Below, one piece after another: positions 47,032 to 58,370 of a DNA stretch of 64,000 nt. The stretch comes from Paratinospora sagittata (Eukaryota; Streptophyta; Magnoliopsida; Ranunculales; Menispermaceae), in assembly GCA_035771175.1 (NCBI GenBank), contig CM069601.1, positions 5,581,501 through 5,645,500 on the forward strand, given 5' to 3'. The notes under the pieces are model-generated. The model was not told where the DNA came from. It did not search any database and saw only the letters and a list, made by a program, of their open reading frames with translations. Position 1 is the stretch's first letter, and every line of letters begins with the position of its first letter. The position numbers were made by a program, and so were the translations under genes.

Positions 47032-50000
47032 CTAGCAATAGAACATTACTCTCTTCACATTTTCCTTAACTGCAGGCAGCGGCCGGAAGCTGACCTCGCC
47101 TCCAGCACGAGTAGCCCGACCCGATGATGCTTGTACACCACCAACACCCGTTGAGCTGTTCTCTTGCATGTCTGGCTCCATGTAGAATCGAGCTCGAAAT
47201 GCTGCTAAGTGTGCATAATAGGCAGGAGGAACTGTGGGAAATACAAGTTCAAGTTAGCCCAGCCCTTAGTTACAAGAAGATCAAAAAATTAAGTTAATGA
47301 ACAAAAGGGGCATATAATGTTAATTTCAAAATCCTAATGAGATGAAAGAAAGCAAGGAAATCTACTTAAGAACAGAAGAAGACGTACCAACAGAGACAGA
47401 GCGTGTACACCTTGCATACCTGCAGAATGGGGAGGATCAATAACCACATATAAAGCAAGAAATGATAAAATGAACGACTTTTATTTAGGAAAGAGGCTTG
47501 AGGATGAGAGAAAATATGATATTCCCCGTACGTGTAACATAAATTGTTGGTCAAAGACTGAATTCCATCTGCAGTAAAATTGTTCTCGTCCCATAGAACA
47601 TGGTAATGAGCTGGTCGGCTTGTCCCCTGTCAAAGTAGCAAATTATAGTCATCCATAAGTTGTCATGTAATGGAAGTCCATAGGAGCTAAAACAAAACAA
47701 GTTTTGTTACCTAGACATATACAGACACAAAATCAAGAAATTGTACTTGGGCAGAAATCCAATACTTAGACTAATAAAACCATGTCTCTCAACCAGATCT
47801 TATTGCTGGAAAATTCGAGCTGAAGTATTAGCTCTTGCTTCCGAAACAAAGACAAACCCTTAATTCCAAGGCAGATAGGAGTTTTGCAGTCTCTATGATA
47901 CAATTGAGTTTAGATGAAAATGTTTTTTACCTGAATCCCTGCATGGCTGCATAGAAAAAAATCAAACTCTGTTGGATGACAGATTTTGGAATCAACCACA
48001 GTTCCTGCAAAAAAACCGAACAATTCTTTAGACGTGTCCTGGAGAATCATTCCAATAGTATTTTCTGCTTGATTAGGCAGAGAAGCATTACCCGGTAAAA
48101 TGTTGCCGCTCTTGTCAGTGCTGCTCTTATCTCTGTGGTTGTTAGCAAACAATCTTGTGTGATGTCGTTTTTGTACCACGATAAAGGTAACAGGCGGCTG
48201 GTAATTCGGTTCTAGAGAAGCGCAAGCCTGTATAAGCCCACCAAAGTTCCATAACTACATATCTTCTCTTATACATGTTTCGACTGATAAAACTGAATTG
48301 CACAAGAAATCACCTACCTTCCTGATTGCATCTAACTCATAGAGTAGAACTTGATAAAATTGCCCTTCGCTCACCCCGTCCCTGTTGAAAAATATTCTCA
48401 AGATAAGGAATTATAACTACAAATAGATAATATGCATGATCATGAGTGGACCCCTTGTTCATACATTACTTTGTATATGCACGAATATATTCTAGAAAGA
48501 AACATTGTATTTGCTCATTTATATACTTTGTCCATCATAAAATTTGTTTGCACTAAACTTTGATATCGGAACGGTACATAAGTTCAAGAACGAAAATTGC
48601 TTCTTAGTAAGAACGATCTCTTTGTCAAAAAAACAATCCAAAGAAAAAATCAATCCATTTGGATATCTAGTGATGATTGATGTGGAAATTGAACAATTAC
48701 AGAGCATTCAATTTTACCATAAATTTAAAAACCAATTGGGTGGTATCAAAAGACCTCAATGGGACTTTATGGAATTTCCTAACCGCAACATATCTAACTC
48801 TTGTATTCATTCCAGATTTGGGCATGTCTTTTTGTCACATTTTTTGAGTTTTTTACGAGTACTACGGTCACATAATTATTATTGGAATGATGAACTACAT
48901 GCAAGGGTACTGACATATTCAGAGTTATAACATTATCATACAACCTAATGACAAGTTGAGGATCAAGAACTATTTTATCGACCTGTAGAAGATAATTCTT
49001 AGTGGTTTTTGCCCCGTTGCCTTGCGAAATGAAATCAACAAATCCCTACATTTAAACCGAAAGAAGATACAATTAAGAAAAATGAGATTGAGAATCTGAA
49101 TGGGGGAAAATAAATTAAATAAATAAATAACCAATGAGAAAAATTAGGTACCGGATCATCCCGCCACAAACTGTGCCACGTACAGGATCATGCCAAGTCT
49201 TGAACAGATCCTGTATGAGTTCTTGTCTATGAGCTTGAGCACAAACCAAACCTGCATATTTTGTGACTTCTGGCCAGTCCTGGGAAGCTACTACCTACAC
49301 CAAGAAAACCATCCATCAGTATTTTCAAATCTAAAAATTAGTTTATTGTTTTTTTTTTCTCTTTTCATTTTGACTATCCTGAAGCTTTACTATATGAGCT
49401 TTGTGTTTAAGATCTAAAAATCCTTTAGGGGTATAGTACAGCAGCAATTGAAGGGCTCGAGTCTTCTCCGTTCTCTGGGTGCGTCACATCTGCGCCAAAT
49501 ATTATTGTTGGTATGTCACTGACTAACGGTATTCTGCAGCTTATAGCGTCCAAGAGAACCGTGTTTCTTCCACCCATCTGCAAGAGGACCAAAGGGATGT
49601 TGAGAAACAAGATAATTGAATTTTATTTTATTTTTAAATAAAGATAATTGAAGGCTTTCTAGCCACCTTAACATTGATTTTCAAGGCAACATTAGCCAGG
49701 TACTGCTTGGTGATCTTGAAAACATGCTTTGTGAGACAACATTGTGATATTAAACCCAGATCGGTTTCACATATTCGCTTGAGATCACCTGATATAATGC
49801 ACATCAAGATGATATAAGATTGAAAACATGCATACAAGCTAGTGTTCTTTCATTTCCAGATAATCTAACTAAAACCTCATGGATTGAAGCTTCATACTTG
49901 ACACAGCATATAAAATTACCGTATAAAGAACCATTGTTGTCGGGCAAAATGGCTAACAGTAGCTCTAATTCTTTGCCTTTAAGTTTGTTTGCAGACGAGT

Positions 50001-51128
50001 GATAAACGTGCTTCAATGCCTTTTCTACATGTTCAGGCCTAGCTGTGTAGATTGGAATTACCGGCTCTGGATTGAATTCCTACAGAAGAACAAAGGCTCT
50101 CTCAAGAAAATAAAAAAAAATACAAAACTATATGCTAATTAGTTTAAGGAAAGAAGCACAAACAAAATCATCAAAATGTGAAGGAAATAAGAAATTTAAA
50201 TATAACAGAAATTACCATGCCAGAAACTTGACACATTTGAGCAAGCTCATTACAAAACCCACGAGCAACACTCTCCTGAACACTACGTGAGAAATTGATG
50301 CATGCCCACCTGCTTACTGTGCTTCCATTGATCATTTTCTATTTTGCAAGAATAAGAAATTAAAAAAAAAAAAGCATTAAAAAAGGCTAATGTAAAATTT
50401 AAAAAAAAATTAAAAAAAAACCTAATAAAGATGCATTGGTAGACTGAATTAATAAAAAATAAAAGCACAGCACCATCAGCTCTCAGATGTAAGAGAAACT
50501 TTGGAACAAAACAATGAAAAGAATCTGTACGAATGATCACACATGCACCAAACTCATTCGAGTCATCAAACACTAAATTTGAAGAAACTAGGACAGCAGA
50601 TTAGTTATTTAGCAGTATATTATGAGATCATGACTCCCATATAAGTTTAATCTCAACGGAAATCAGAAAATTATAAATTATGCAAGTTTCTTCTCCCTTC
50701 TATTCCTATGATCATTTGGCCGTTTCAGAATAAGGAATTCGGAAACTCATTTTTGGACAACTCATAATTCCAAGACTTTCACCGTCCCTAAAAGTTGGGA
50801 ATTAAGTCCATGAAAAGTAGAATAAGTATAAAATGAGGACAAGAAGTATGCATGCAAATTGGTGTACAGCACCAATTAGTTTATGTATTACAATTTACGG
50901 TCATTCGATTCATTTCACAAGTTGATATGTATATTTTAATTTAATTTGCCAACTATAAATGAAAAGAATGTAGTAGGGCTCTACTGACTCATGTCGAAAT
51001 TGCATAAATCAAAACTAGCTACAACAATATATCAAAGTAATTTAAAGATAATGCTTCTAAATACGCTGCACGTGTCAACGATTTCACAGGGTTCAAACTG
51101 GAGTTCCTAGTTACATTATTCATGCCTC

Positions 51129-51162
<34 letters not shown>

Positions 51163-54100
51163 AAAACCGTCCACCAACAATTTCGACATGGCTACTAATG
51201 ATATTGAAAAATAAGAAAGAAGATTAAAAAACCACAGGTTTGTGCCACCAAGAGGAAAAAATATTCAAAGCAAAAGAAAGGATCTAATTACCTTGTTCAT
51301 CATATTCCACTGACCAACTTGAGGTAAACAATCTTTTTCCTTTCCAGTATCATGATATTTCAGCTGCAGAAAGTAACAAATGAGCCAGTGGCCATATAAT
51401 ATATCTAAAATAAATAACAGATAAGTCTATTAGCCATTGCATTACCCAAGGAGCTGGTAGAATCCGAGCCTCGACAGAAGTCATCTTTTCACTTATTTTG
51501 ATCCCAAATTCTTTTGCATAGGGGTCTTGATCATAGGCATTGTGGTGAACTGTCTGTGCAAGTGATTCAAAATGAATAAAACATGAAATATAATTGCTTC
51601 AGTTGCACCAGAACCCAACAGTCAGAAAGTCAACAAAGAGTTTTAAAAAAATAATATTATATAGATTTACATGATTTAGGGTCATTAAAAATTTTAAAAT
51701 GTAACTGGAATCAAGGCAGCTACAGTGTTATCACTAGACTCCAAAGTGACATGATTTCTTCCGAACAAACAGAGTACTGTGTCCACTAGACGTCAAAGCT
51801 ATTTTACAGGGTCAGGATTGAAATAATGGATTTTTCTTTATTGTATCCAGTACATAGCATGCATGATTAAACTAGTAGCCTCCCCAGAGAAAAGTTTTAT
51901 TAGCAGGGTGTTATGTGTGGCTCGGCCCACGTAATGAGCCCAATGGGCTTATTTCTATTTTATTGTAGTAGTTTCCTAGTCTATGTTAGGAACTAACCCT
52001 AGTATCTCTCTGTGATATATAAGCCTATTATTAAGGTTTGAGAGGTAGGTAGAGAGAGAGAGAGAGAGAGAGGAAAAGTGTGAGACATTAATTGGTGAGT
52101 TACTTTGATTCTCCCCAGAGTAGGGAAATCTTCATCTTCCGTGGATGTAGGTGAATCTACACCAAGCCACATAAATCCATGCCTTTTGCCTTGTTTGATT
52201 TCTTCTTGTATTTTTGTGTGTATTTGTGTTTGTGTTTGTTCCACTGCATAGATCTCAACACGGGGGATTTGAAAACTAATTACATGACCACAGTCAAAGA
52301 ATAAGCTAATTCCATGGAGCAATTAATACAGTAAATCTATACTAAAAAAATATTAAAACCCTTCATTGCTATTTTTTGAAATTGAGCATTCTACCAAATT
52401 TAGAACTTATAATGCAAAATATGGTTGAAGAACAAAAGAAAGGCAAACCTGCAAAATGTCATTTTCTCGATCCTTAGGTCTCTGACACGTAACTTTCAAG
52501 AGAGAGGTGATTTGCTTTTCATTCAACCTTTTTGTATATCGCTGACCCTCAACTATTTTGCACGCCTAAGAAGCCACGCACAATCACGCAGATATTCATT
52601 AGTACATGATACTACCACACATTGTAAAATCCCTCATAAATTAAGTAAAAAGGAAGGACAACATAGTAAAAGACAGATTCTACCTCCATTGGCAAATAAT
52701 TTGCCTTCTTCTGATTCCCTACTTGAAGGCAAGGAAGGTGTGCATGTTGGATGGTGAATCCATACACCTCTTGAAAATATTCAACCACAGATTTCATGTT
52801 TGAGTGATCATCAACAGGAAATCTGCCAGTTGTTTGAAAATCAACAAAAAAAGATTAAGACTTGACCATAGAGAAGAAATATTCTCTCCAATTATTCATT
52901 TTAATCTGGGCAACACAATCCTCAAATAGTGAAGCTCATAAGTCCAATCAACACAAAGCCTTATCCCAAGATCCCAAATAATAGAGAGTACTGGAGTAAT
53001 TATATATTATTAGGGGTCCTAGCATTCTAGCATTCTTTTTATCTCCTTTTTATTATTCGCATAGAGATCAGTAACTCCAAGAGAAGATGGGAAAAGGGAC
53101 AGAGAAGAATAATCTTACACAAGTTCTCTTGTGGGTTGTGATGTTAAGCCTGAGATGCGGTATTTTCTTCGAACATTTCCTCTGTGAGTCACCTCAACTT
53201 TCACTCCTCTAAGAGCCTTTTTGATCTGGTTGTTCATGATATATGAAAATTCAATGGTAAGTTATTAAAAATAAGTCCAAACTCCATAATTTCTGAATCT
53301 AAGTGTGACTATGATACCTTTATACGATCAGCATCAGACAATGGCTTGGACAATGCATCTTTGCTCAGAAGCTGAGCAACAAACTCAATTACAGGAAGGG
53401 GTTCAATGAATGCTGCTGAAGACATATCTATAAAACAGGGAAAAGAAAATAGATACAATGTAAGATACAAGAGTATAAAGCAAGGAACAAAGCAAATAAA
53501 TTTAAAAGAAACAATCTCCTATTATTGATAACCTTAATTTGTTGGTGTTTACATACCAATATTCAGGGACAATCCCATCTGAGTAGGTCTTATACTCTGG
53601 TAAAACCCACGCCATGACTCCAAGCCTTCCCCAAGGCGCTGCGGTGTTCTTATATCAGGAGAAAAAAAGGATCTGCCAACAGGGCAGTACCTTGAAAATA
53701 CAAGAAATTTGAGAACAAGGAGTCAATTTGGGAGGCCTATATATAAAATGTTATGAATGGAAATAAAGAAAAATAAATCACTGAATTTTGTACCTCTTAG
53801 TTGAAAGCTCCCTCAGTACAATGTCAAGAATCTGAAGGGCTTCTTGCGGGGCATCTGCTCGTTTACCAGCTAGAAATTGGCCCAAATGGTGCAAATCTGC
53901 CCGAGCAACAAACTTGATCGCCACCTTGTATTCCCTCACTCTTCTGAAAAAATTTAAGTAGTCATTGTTAAAATATTTTCATGGAGATAATAGAAATGTA
54001 AAGCAAAGAAACCAAGCAAACCAATGTAAGTTTAAAATGGGCCCAAACATCAATTCAATCAGAATAATTTCTAATTAATACACAAAATGATAATGGAGAG

Positions 54101-54912
54101 AAATTAATAAATCCTCACTTGGGGCCATTAATTCCATCATCTTCATCTACAATTTTGATATTGAACTCTCTGGATGTAAATGGAAGCTCCCCAGCTGTAT
54201 AAAGGCTCTTTCTACCATCATAAGCAGGCAATCTCATTCCCAAGTCAGATTCTTTATACAGTTTTACAAGCTCCGCCATGATCATTCTGTTCACAGTTCT
54301 TGAAGCCACTTCAGGAGTTATAGTTACCTGCAACAAACGATAATACATGAACATTCCATCGTCTTACAAATGCAAACGCACATACAAAGAAAACCCATCT
54401 AAGAAGAGGCAGCTCACATCATATTGGTTTAAGTTCTTATCCGGTAACTCCGCGAAGAAATGGTTGGCCTTAACTATACACTTTGTTCCTGCCTTCCCAT
54501 AAGCCGGCCTAGGAGCAAACCGCAAAGATTTGCTCGAAGTCGGAAAAGACACCTCCATTGCACAATTATTACCTCCATTACCAGGAGACCTGCTTGGAAT
54601 TTCAATATGTTTGGCTTCAACCAGATACCCATTAACCGGTTTATCAATTATTGTACAGGGTCTTGAACTCGGGCGCATAGGAATATCATTCGGGTCGGAT
54701 TTCCGGCCACCTCTTCCTCTTCTCCTCCCTCTATTCTTAGTAGGAGGTGAATTGTGATGGACTTTAGCATTTTGGGGTTCTTGAGAAGATGGGCCTTTCC
54801 CATTTTGTGCAGTTTTGTGATTCTTTTGAACTTGATTCATGGAGTTTTGTACTTGTTGGGGTTTGATCACAAGGTGCTGCTCAGAGCTCTCTTTCATCTG
54901 CCTCATAGGCAT
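47032..54912 (-). CDS. AGO10: ARGONAUTE 10 (PINHEAD/ZWILLE), complete, 22 coding exons
   Basis: Joining 22 exons with GT-AG introns gives 2991 bp and 996 residues, all phases agreeing. Exons: 54912-54418, 54327-54119, 53943-53794, 53690-53557, 53427-53318, 53225-53119, 52822-52684, 52565-52449, 51553-51446, 51363-51292, 50338-50216, 50079-49920, 49788-49667, 49577-49440, 49294-49152, 49045-48983, 48381-48318, 48227-48092, 48004-47931, 47626-47532, 47419-47388, 47231-47032. Length is close to Arabidopsis AGO10. The N terminus [17 protein letters not shown] and basic run at 59-71 are typical of AGO10. N, PAZ ([20 protein letters not shown]), MID and PIWI regions follow. The slicer tetrad D712 (FGADVTHP), E753, D798 (FYRDGVSE) and H938 (YYAHLAAF) is intact, ending VMFYC. 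AGO10 binds miR165/166, sparing HD-ZIP III mRNAs in the shoot meristem. An in-frame ATG at 54939 would add nine residues, but the conserved MP start favours 54912. Confidence 0.95.
48544..48930 (+). other. Unexplained open frame antisense in AGO10 intron 16
   Basis: An open frame of 128 codons lies within intron 16 (48982-48382), opposite to AGO10. It contains [20 protein letters not shown] and [14 protein letters not shown]. The first codon is TTG and the first ATG is well inside (near 48673), so it is not a normal gene. The residue mix looks protein-like rather than low-complexity. It may be a fragment of a transposed or organelle-derived coding sequence. I do not recognise a family. Confidence 0.25.
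51129..51161. repeat. CAA microsatellite in AGO10 intron 10
   Basis: About ten CAA units in a row lie inside intron 10 (51291-50339). They are far from the splice sites. Confidence 0.75.
51909..52260 (+). mobile_element. Solo LTR in AGO10 intron 8, antisense, 352 bp
   Basis: The tract runs from TGTTATGTGTGGCTCGGCCC to ATAGATCTCAACA, with TG/CA ends. Inside are TATATAAGCC (a TATA-like box near 52016), a GA run (52051-52072), and CTTCATCTTCCGTGGATGTA. These are the usual order of short Copia or TRIM LTRs in eudicots. No primer-binding site or internal region follows. Flanking five bases (GCAGG and CGGGG) do not match well, so the target duplication is lost or the edges are off slightly. It lies between exons 8 and 9 and reads opposite to AGO10. 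The gene's splice sites are intact. Confidence 0.65.
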
Positions 54913-55004
54913 GGTGATTGGAAGAAGGGAACTTAGCATTCACCAAATACACAACTGTTTCTTCCCTTCTCCTTTTCTTTTCTTTTATTTTAGAATGTAC
55001 TCAA

Positions 55005-56300
55005 ACTGGATATCCAAAAACAGAGAGAAGAATGAGGTGTCAGGGTAGATAACTTCAGTGGAGAAGTAAAACAATAAATAGAACTAAGGATGGTATTATA
55101 ACATCACAATCTTATCTACCAGAGATAAAAGTAGAATGAAGAGATACCACAGTCTTGTTAGCAGATTACAAGCATTACCAGTTCTTTGCAAAATAATAAA
55201 GTTGAAAATCAAGCATTCATCAGCAAAACAAACAAACAAGCAAAACCCAGAACCCAAAAATCCAATTTTCCAGTTTTTAAGATATTCAAAATCCCAAAAC
55301 TTAGTATATTTTTCATCCTAATTAGTAACTCAAACTCCATTAAGACTGCTTTGCACAGCAAACATCACACTTTTACCCACAGTTCTTCTCCCCTTGCAGA
55401 GCAACCAAAAAACCACAAACACAAGAAAAAAAAAAACTCAAAATAAATATAAACTCAAACAACAAACCCCAATATTATCCAAATTTAAGTGTACCCATTA
55501 ACAAAACAACATGAAATCAACCCAAAACATTTTTTTAAAAAAAAAAAAAAACCCAACTTTCAAAATCCACACTCACCCAGTAGACAAATCTCGAACTTCT
55601 TGCAACTCAATTTTAAGCTTCCTATCTCAACTCAAAAACTGCGATAAAATCAGTAAACCCACACCATACCAAATGAAAATCCAGTACACATGAGAGATAG
55701 AGAGTGGCAAACTTAAAAAGAAGCACATGAGAAGAAACAAGAGGAATAATAGTACTAATGAAAAAACATGGAAAGAGAACCCAAAATTTGAAACTTACCC
55801 ACGGAAGATAATCATGAAATAAAGGGGAAGAGAAAGAAGAAAAAAAAAAACAAGAGAGCATTAACAAAATCCAAACTCAATGGGTCTTCTTCAACATCAA
55901 ACCCAACCCACCCAAAAAAGAACAGAGTAGTAATAAGGTAGCTTTGGAGAGAGAAAGAAAGGAGAGTTGCAAAAGACCGTGAAGTGAAATAAAGAAAGAG
56001 AATCAAAAGTGGGAGAGTGTAAAAGATGGGCTTTTGTTGTGGGGATTAAGAGATGGAGAGAGAGAGAAACAGTGATGAAGGAAGAAGGTGAATCTCTCAT
56101 ACACGCATGCAGTAGCAGAAGCAGCAATGCTTTTGGTTTTGGTGTTTTCTTTATCACGTGTAAAAGGCTTTGCCTTCCTCTCTATCTCTGCTTTCCTTTT
56201 TAATGGCCTCTCTCTCTCTCTTCTTTCTCTCTCTCTTCTTTCTCTCTCTCTAGATTCTCTCTCTAAGAGGGTAGCTGATTTTGGACTGAACAAGCAGCCT
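55005..56300 (-). promoter_or_regulatory. AGO10: AGO10 5' leader with probable intron and GA-rich tract
   Basis: Read on the minus strand, a strong donor-like CCGTGGGTAAGTTT occurs at about 55805-55793, with the GT at 55798. A pyrimidine-rich acceptor, GTTTTTGGATATCCAG, ends at 55006. Together they suggest a 5'-UTR intron of about 0.8 kb, leaving a short second leader segment (55005-54913) before the start codon. Upstream lies a long GA/GAGAGA tract (56210-56265 on the minus strand), usual in leaders or core promoters of plant developmental genes. A TTATAAAAAG sequence on the minus strand near 56730 could be a TATA box. The transcription start is not fixed by sequence. Confidence 0.45.
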
Positions 56301-58064
56301 CGGGGACTTAACAAAGATTAAAAAAAATTATCTCAAATTTTTTTAAGGACAGTGTTTGTAGAGAGAGAAAAAGAGAAGTCCACACAGCTACTAAAGGATC
56401 CAAAAGCAATCATAGACAGAAGAAGAATAATTCGAACTTGCAGTGCCTCCCCTCTGCACAACTTCTCTCAATAACATCACCCCACCACCCCCCCTTCTCT
56501 CTCCTCTCTAAAATCCCCAATATCTCGTGTGCCCACAACAAGAAGAATAATAAGTAGGAGAAGCTTAGAGTCATGAAGATGTAAGTCACGTAACGGTTGG
56601 TTTTTTTTTGCAAGACTGATTTTGTGGGTAGAGAGCCATGTAACTAAAGTGGCACGGGTTATTAGAGTGAGACATTTGGTTGAAGTATAGGTGGGTACCA
56701 CTTAAGAAATGATCAGGTCTTTTTACCACTTTTTATAAGGACAGATTAATAGAGGAGAAAAAAAGAGCTAGAGAGCATCTATATTATTATACATATGTTG
56801 ATGGAGCCCACTTGAGGAGAGAGGGGGTTAGGAGGAGTTTCAAGGTGGAATCAGACCCCTTAGATTGTAATGTAGAATTTATTCTTTTACGATGCATGGG
56901 GTTCAATAGTACTAAAAGAGAAGAGATACCAGCTTTCTCAGCCTCACCAAAGATCAAAGTTTGACTCATCTCTCTCTTTCACTCTTTTTCTAAGTAGGAC
57001 CCCCTGTGACCATTTTGTTCAAATCTCACATTATCTCTTTACTTATATATGTTAAAAATTAAATCATTACGTTCTAAAATCCTTGTGATATGTTATCCTA
57101 TTAGAATGTAGGGCATTTTTGGCACAACTTTCGCATGTAGCTAAGGTAAAAAGAATAAATTATAAACTTCACCGCTCTGTCACTCTTAAATTGCATTGAA
57201 TGGCATATTAACATATAATTTAGTAAAAACTCAAAGATATATATATATTTATTTATTTGGTGAATATAGTATTTGTTACATTGAATTATATATATACAAG
57301 ACATAAAAGATTCATCGATCCATCCGATTAAATACATGGACCGTCTCAATTATTAATACGGAGAATAAATATTATCATATATTAAAGCTCAATAAGACTC
57401 TAATAATGTTGCAATGTATAAGACCGAATACGGTCTCAACTCCTCCCTACCTTATATGAGGTTGAAGAAAGTTTAATATTTCACTTCATACGAGGAAGGG
57501 TGGGTGCCTCACTGTTTAAGCTACGAATCATTGGCAAAATTCAAAGATATTGTAATGATAAACTACAATTAATGTAGCATCACTCTATTGAAAAATTATT
57601 TATGAATAAGTTTTTGAAAATTTATATAAATAGTTGTAAGTTCATTTTTAAAGTATTTTAAAAAGTTAATTAATTTAAAAGTGCTACAATGATTCTTGAT
57701 TTGTATCAAGTGACAATCGTGTGATTAGTTAAAAATAAAACACTTACATAATGAGGACACTCTTTTTTAAGATTCATAAGATGAAAATCACATTTGTGAC
57801 CCTTTTAGTATTTGGCTTTTTTTTGTAAAAAAGTTATTAGTTTTGATTGCCCAATTAAACATGCACAAAGTTGACAAATGAGTACTAATTCAGTGTAATT
57901 AATCTCAAATTTTATATTGCTATATAATAAAAAAACCTGAGTTGAGATTTTCAATTTCATTTTTGGGTCTACCTCATCTACTAAATATTTGGTAAAATTC
58001 CTTATCAATTCTTACATTGTTATAGTGTATTATTAATTAAAATATTTCTTTGGTATATATATTC
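56301..58064. other. AGO10 upstream intergenic, no gene recognised
   Basis: The first few hundred bases may hold AGO10 promoter elements. The rest is AT-rich with only short accidental frames. No RNA gene or clear mobile element is visible. Confidence 0.45.
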
Positions 58065-58080
58065 AACTCAATTAAGCCTT

Positions 58081-58290
58081 TTTTTTATACCGATTTTTCT
58101 GTATCTGGGAGGTGTCCTCCTTCTCTTTAGGAGAAATTAATTCTTCCGGACTCGGACATAACAGAGTCGTTTGGGCTGGCTCTTGCAACTGAGGTGGATA
58201 AATAAGAGCACGTACAGGCTCGAACTCGAGACCTGAACCTCAACCTCACTTATACTCAGTTTCTCAACTAATTGAGCTACCACCGGTTGG
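58081..58290 (-). mobile_element. tRNA-derived SINE
   Basis: On the minus strand the 5' end reads GGTGGTAGCTCAATTAGTTG, a polymerase III A box. GAGTTCGAGCC follows about 50 bp downstream as the B box (plus-strand positions 58217-58228). The body runs about 200 bp and ends in a poly(A), seen as the T-run at 58079-58086. AATTAAGCCTTTT (about 58070-58082) and AACTAAACCTTTTT (58292-58305) flank it as a slightly diverged target duplication. The target is itself the TAAGCCTTTTCCCCAAC repeat also seen at 6517. SINEs are moved by LINE proteins; L1-type LINE remnants occur in this window. Confidence 0.8.
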
Positions 58291-58370
58291 TAACTAAACC
58301 TTTTTCCCAACAACATGAGTTGACTATGTGAATCTACTTCTTCCACTTTATTCTATTAAGGGCCAAGTTG
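58291..58370 (+). repeat. Second copy of the TAAGCCTTTT-type dispersed repeat
   Basis: TAACTAAACCTTTTTCCCAA, then CATGAGTTGACTATGTGAAT and CTTCTTCCACTTTATTCTAT, align with the copy at 6517-6600. The start was duplicated when the SINE inserted. Confidence 0.55.

Noticed and set aside
51999..52322. Minus-strand frame of 107 codons in AGO10 intron 8
   Set aside because: It is the antisense of the solo LTR, including its GA run and TATA-like box, not an exon. The AGO10 frame joins correctly without it.
54913..54939. Upstream in-frame ATG as the AGO10 start
   Set aside because: It would add nine residues not expected in AGO10. The family start MP(I/M)RQMK matches the ATG at 54912.
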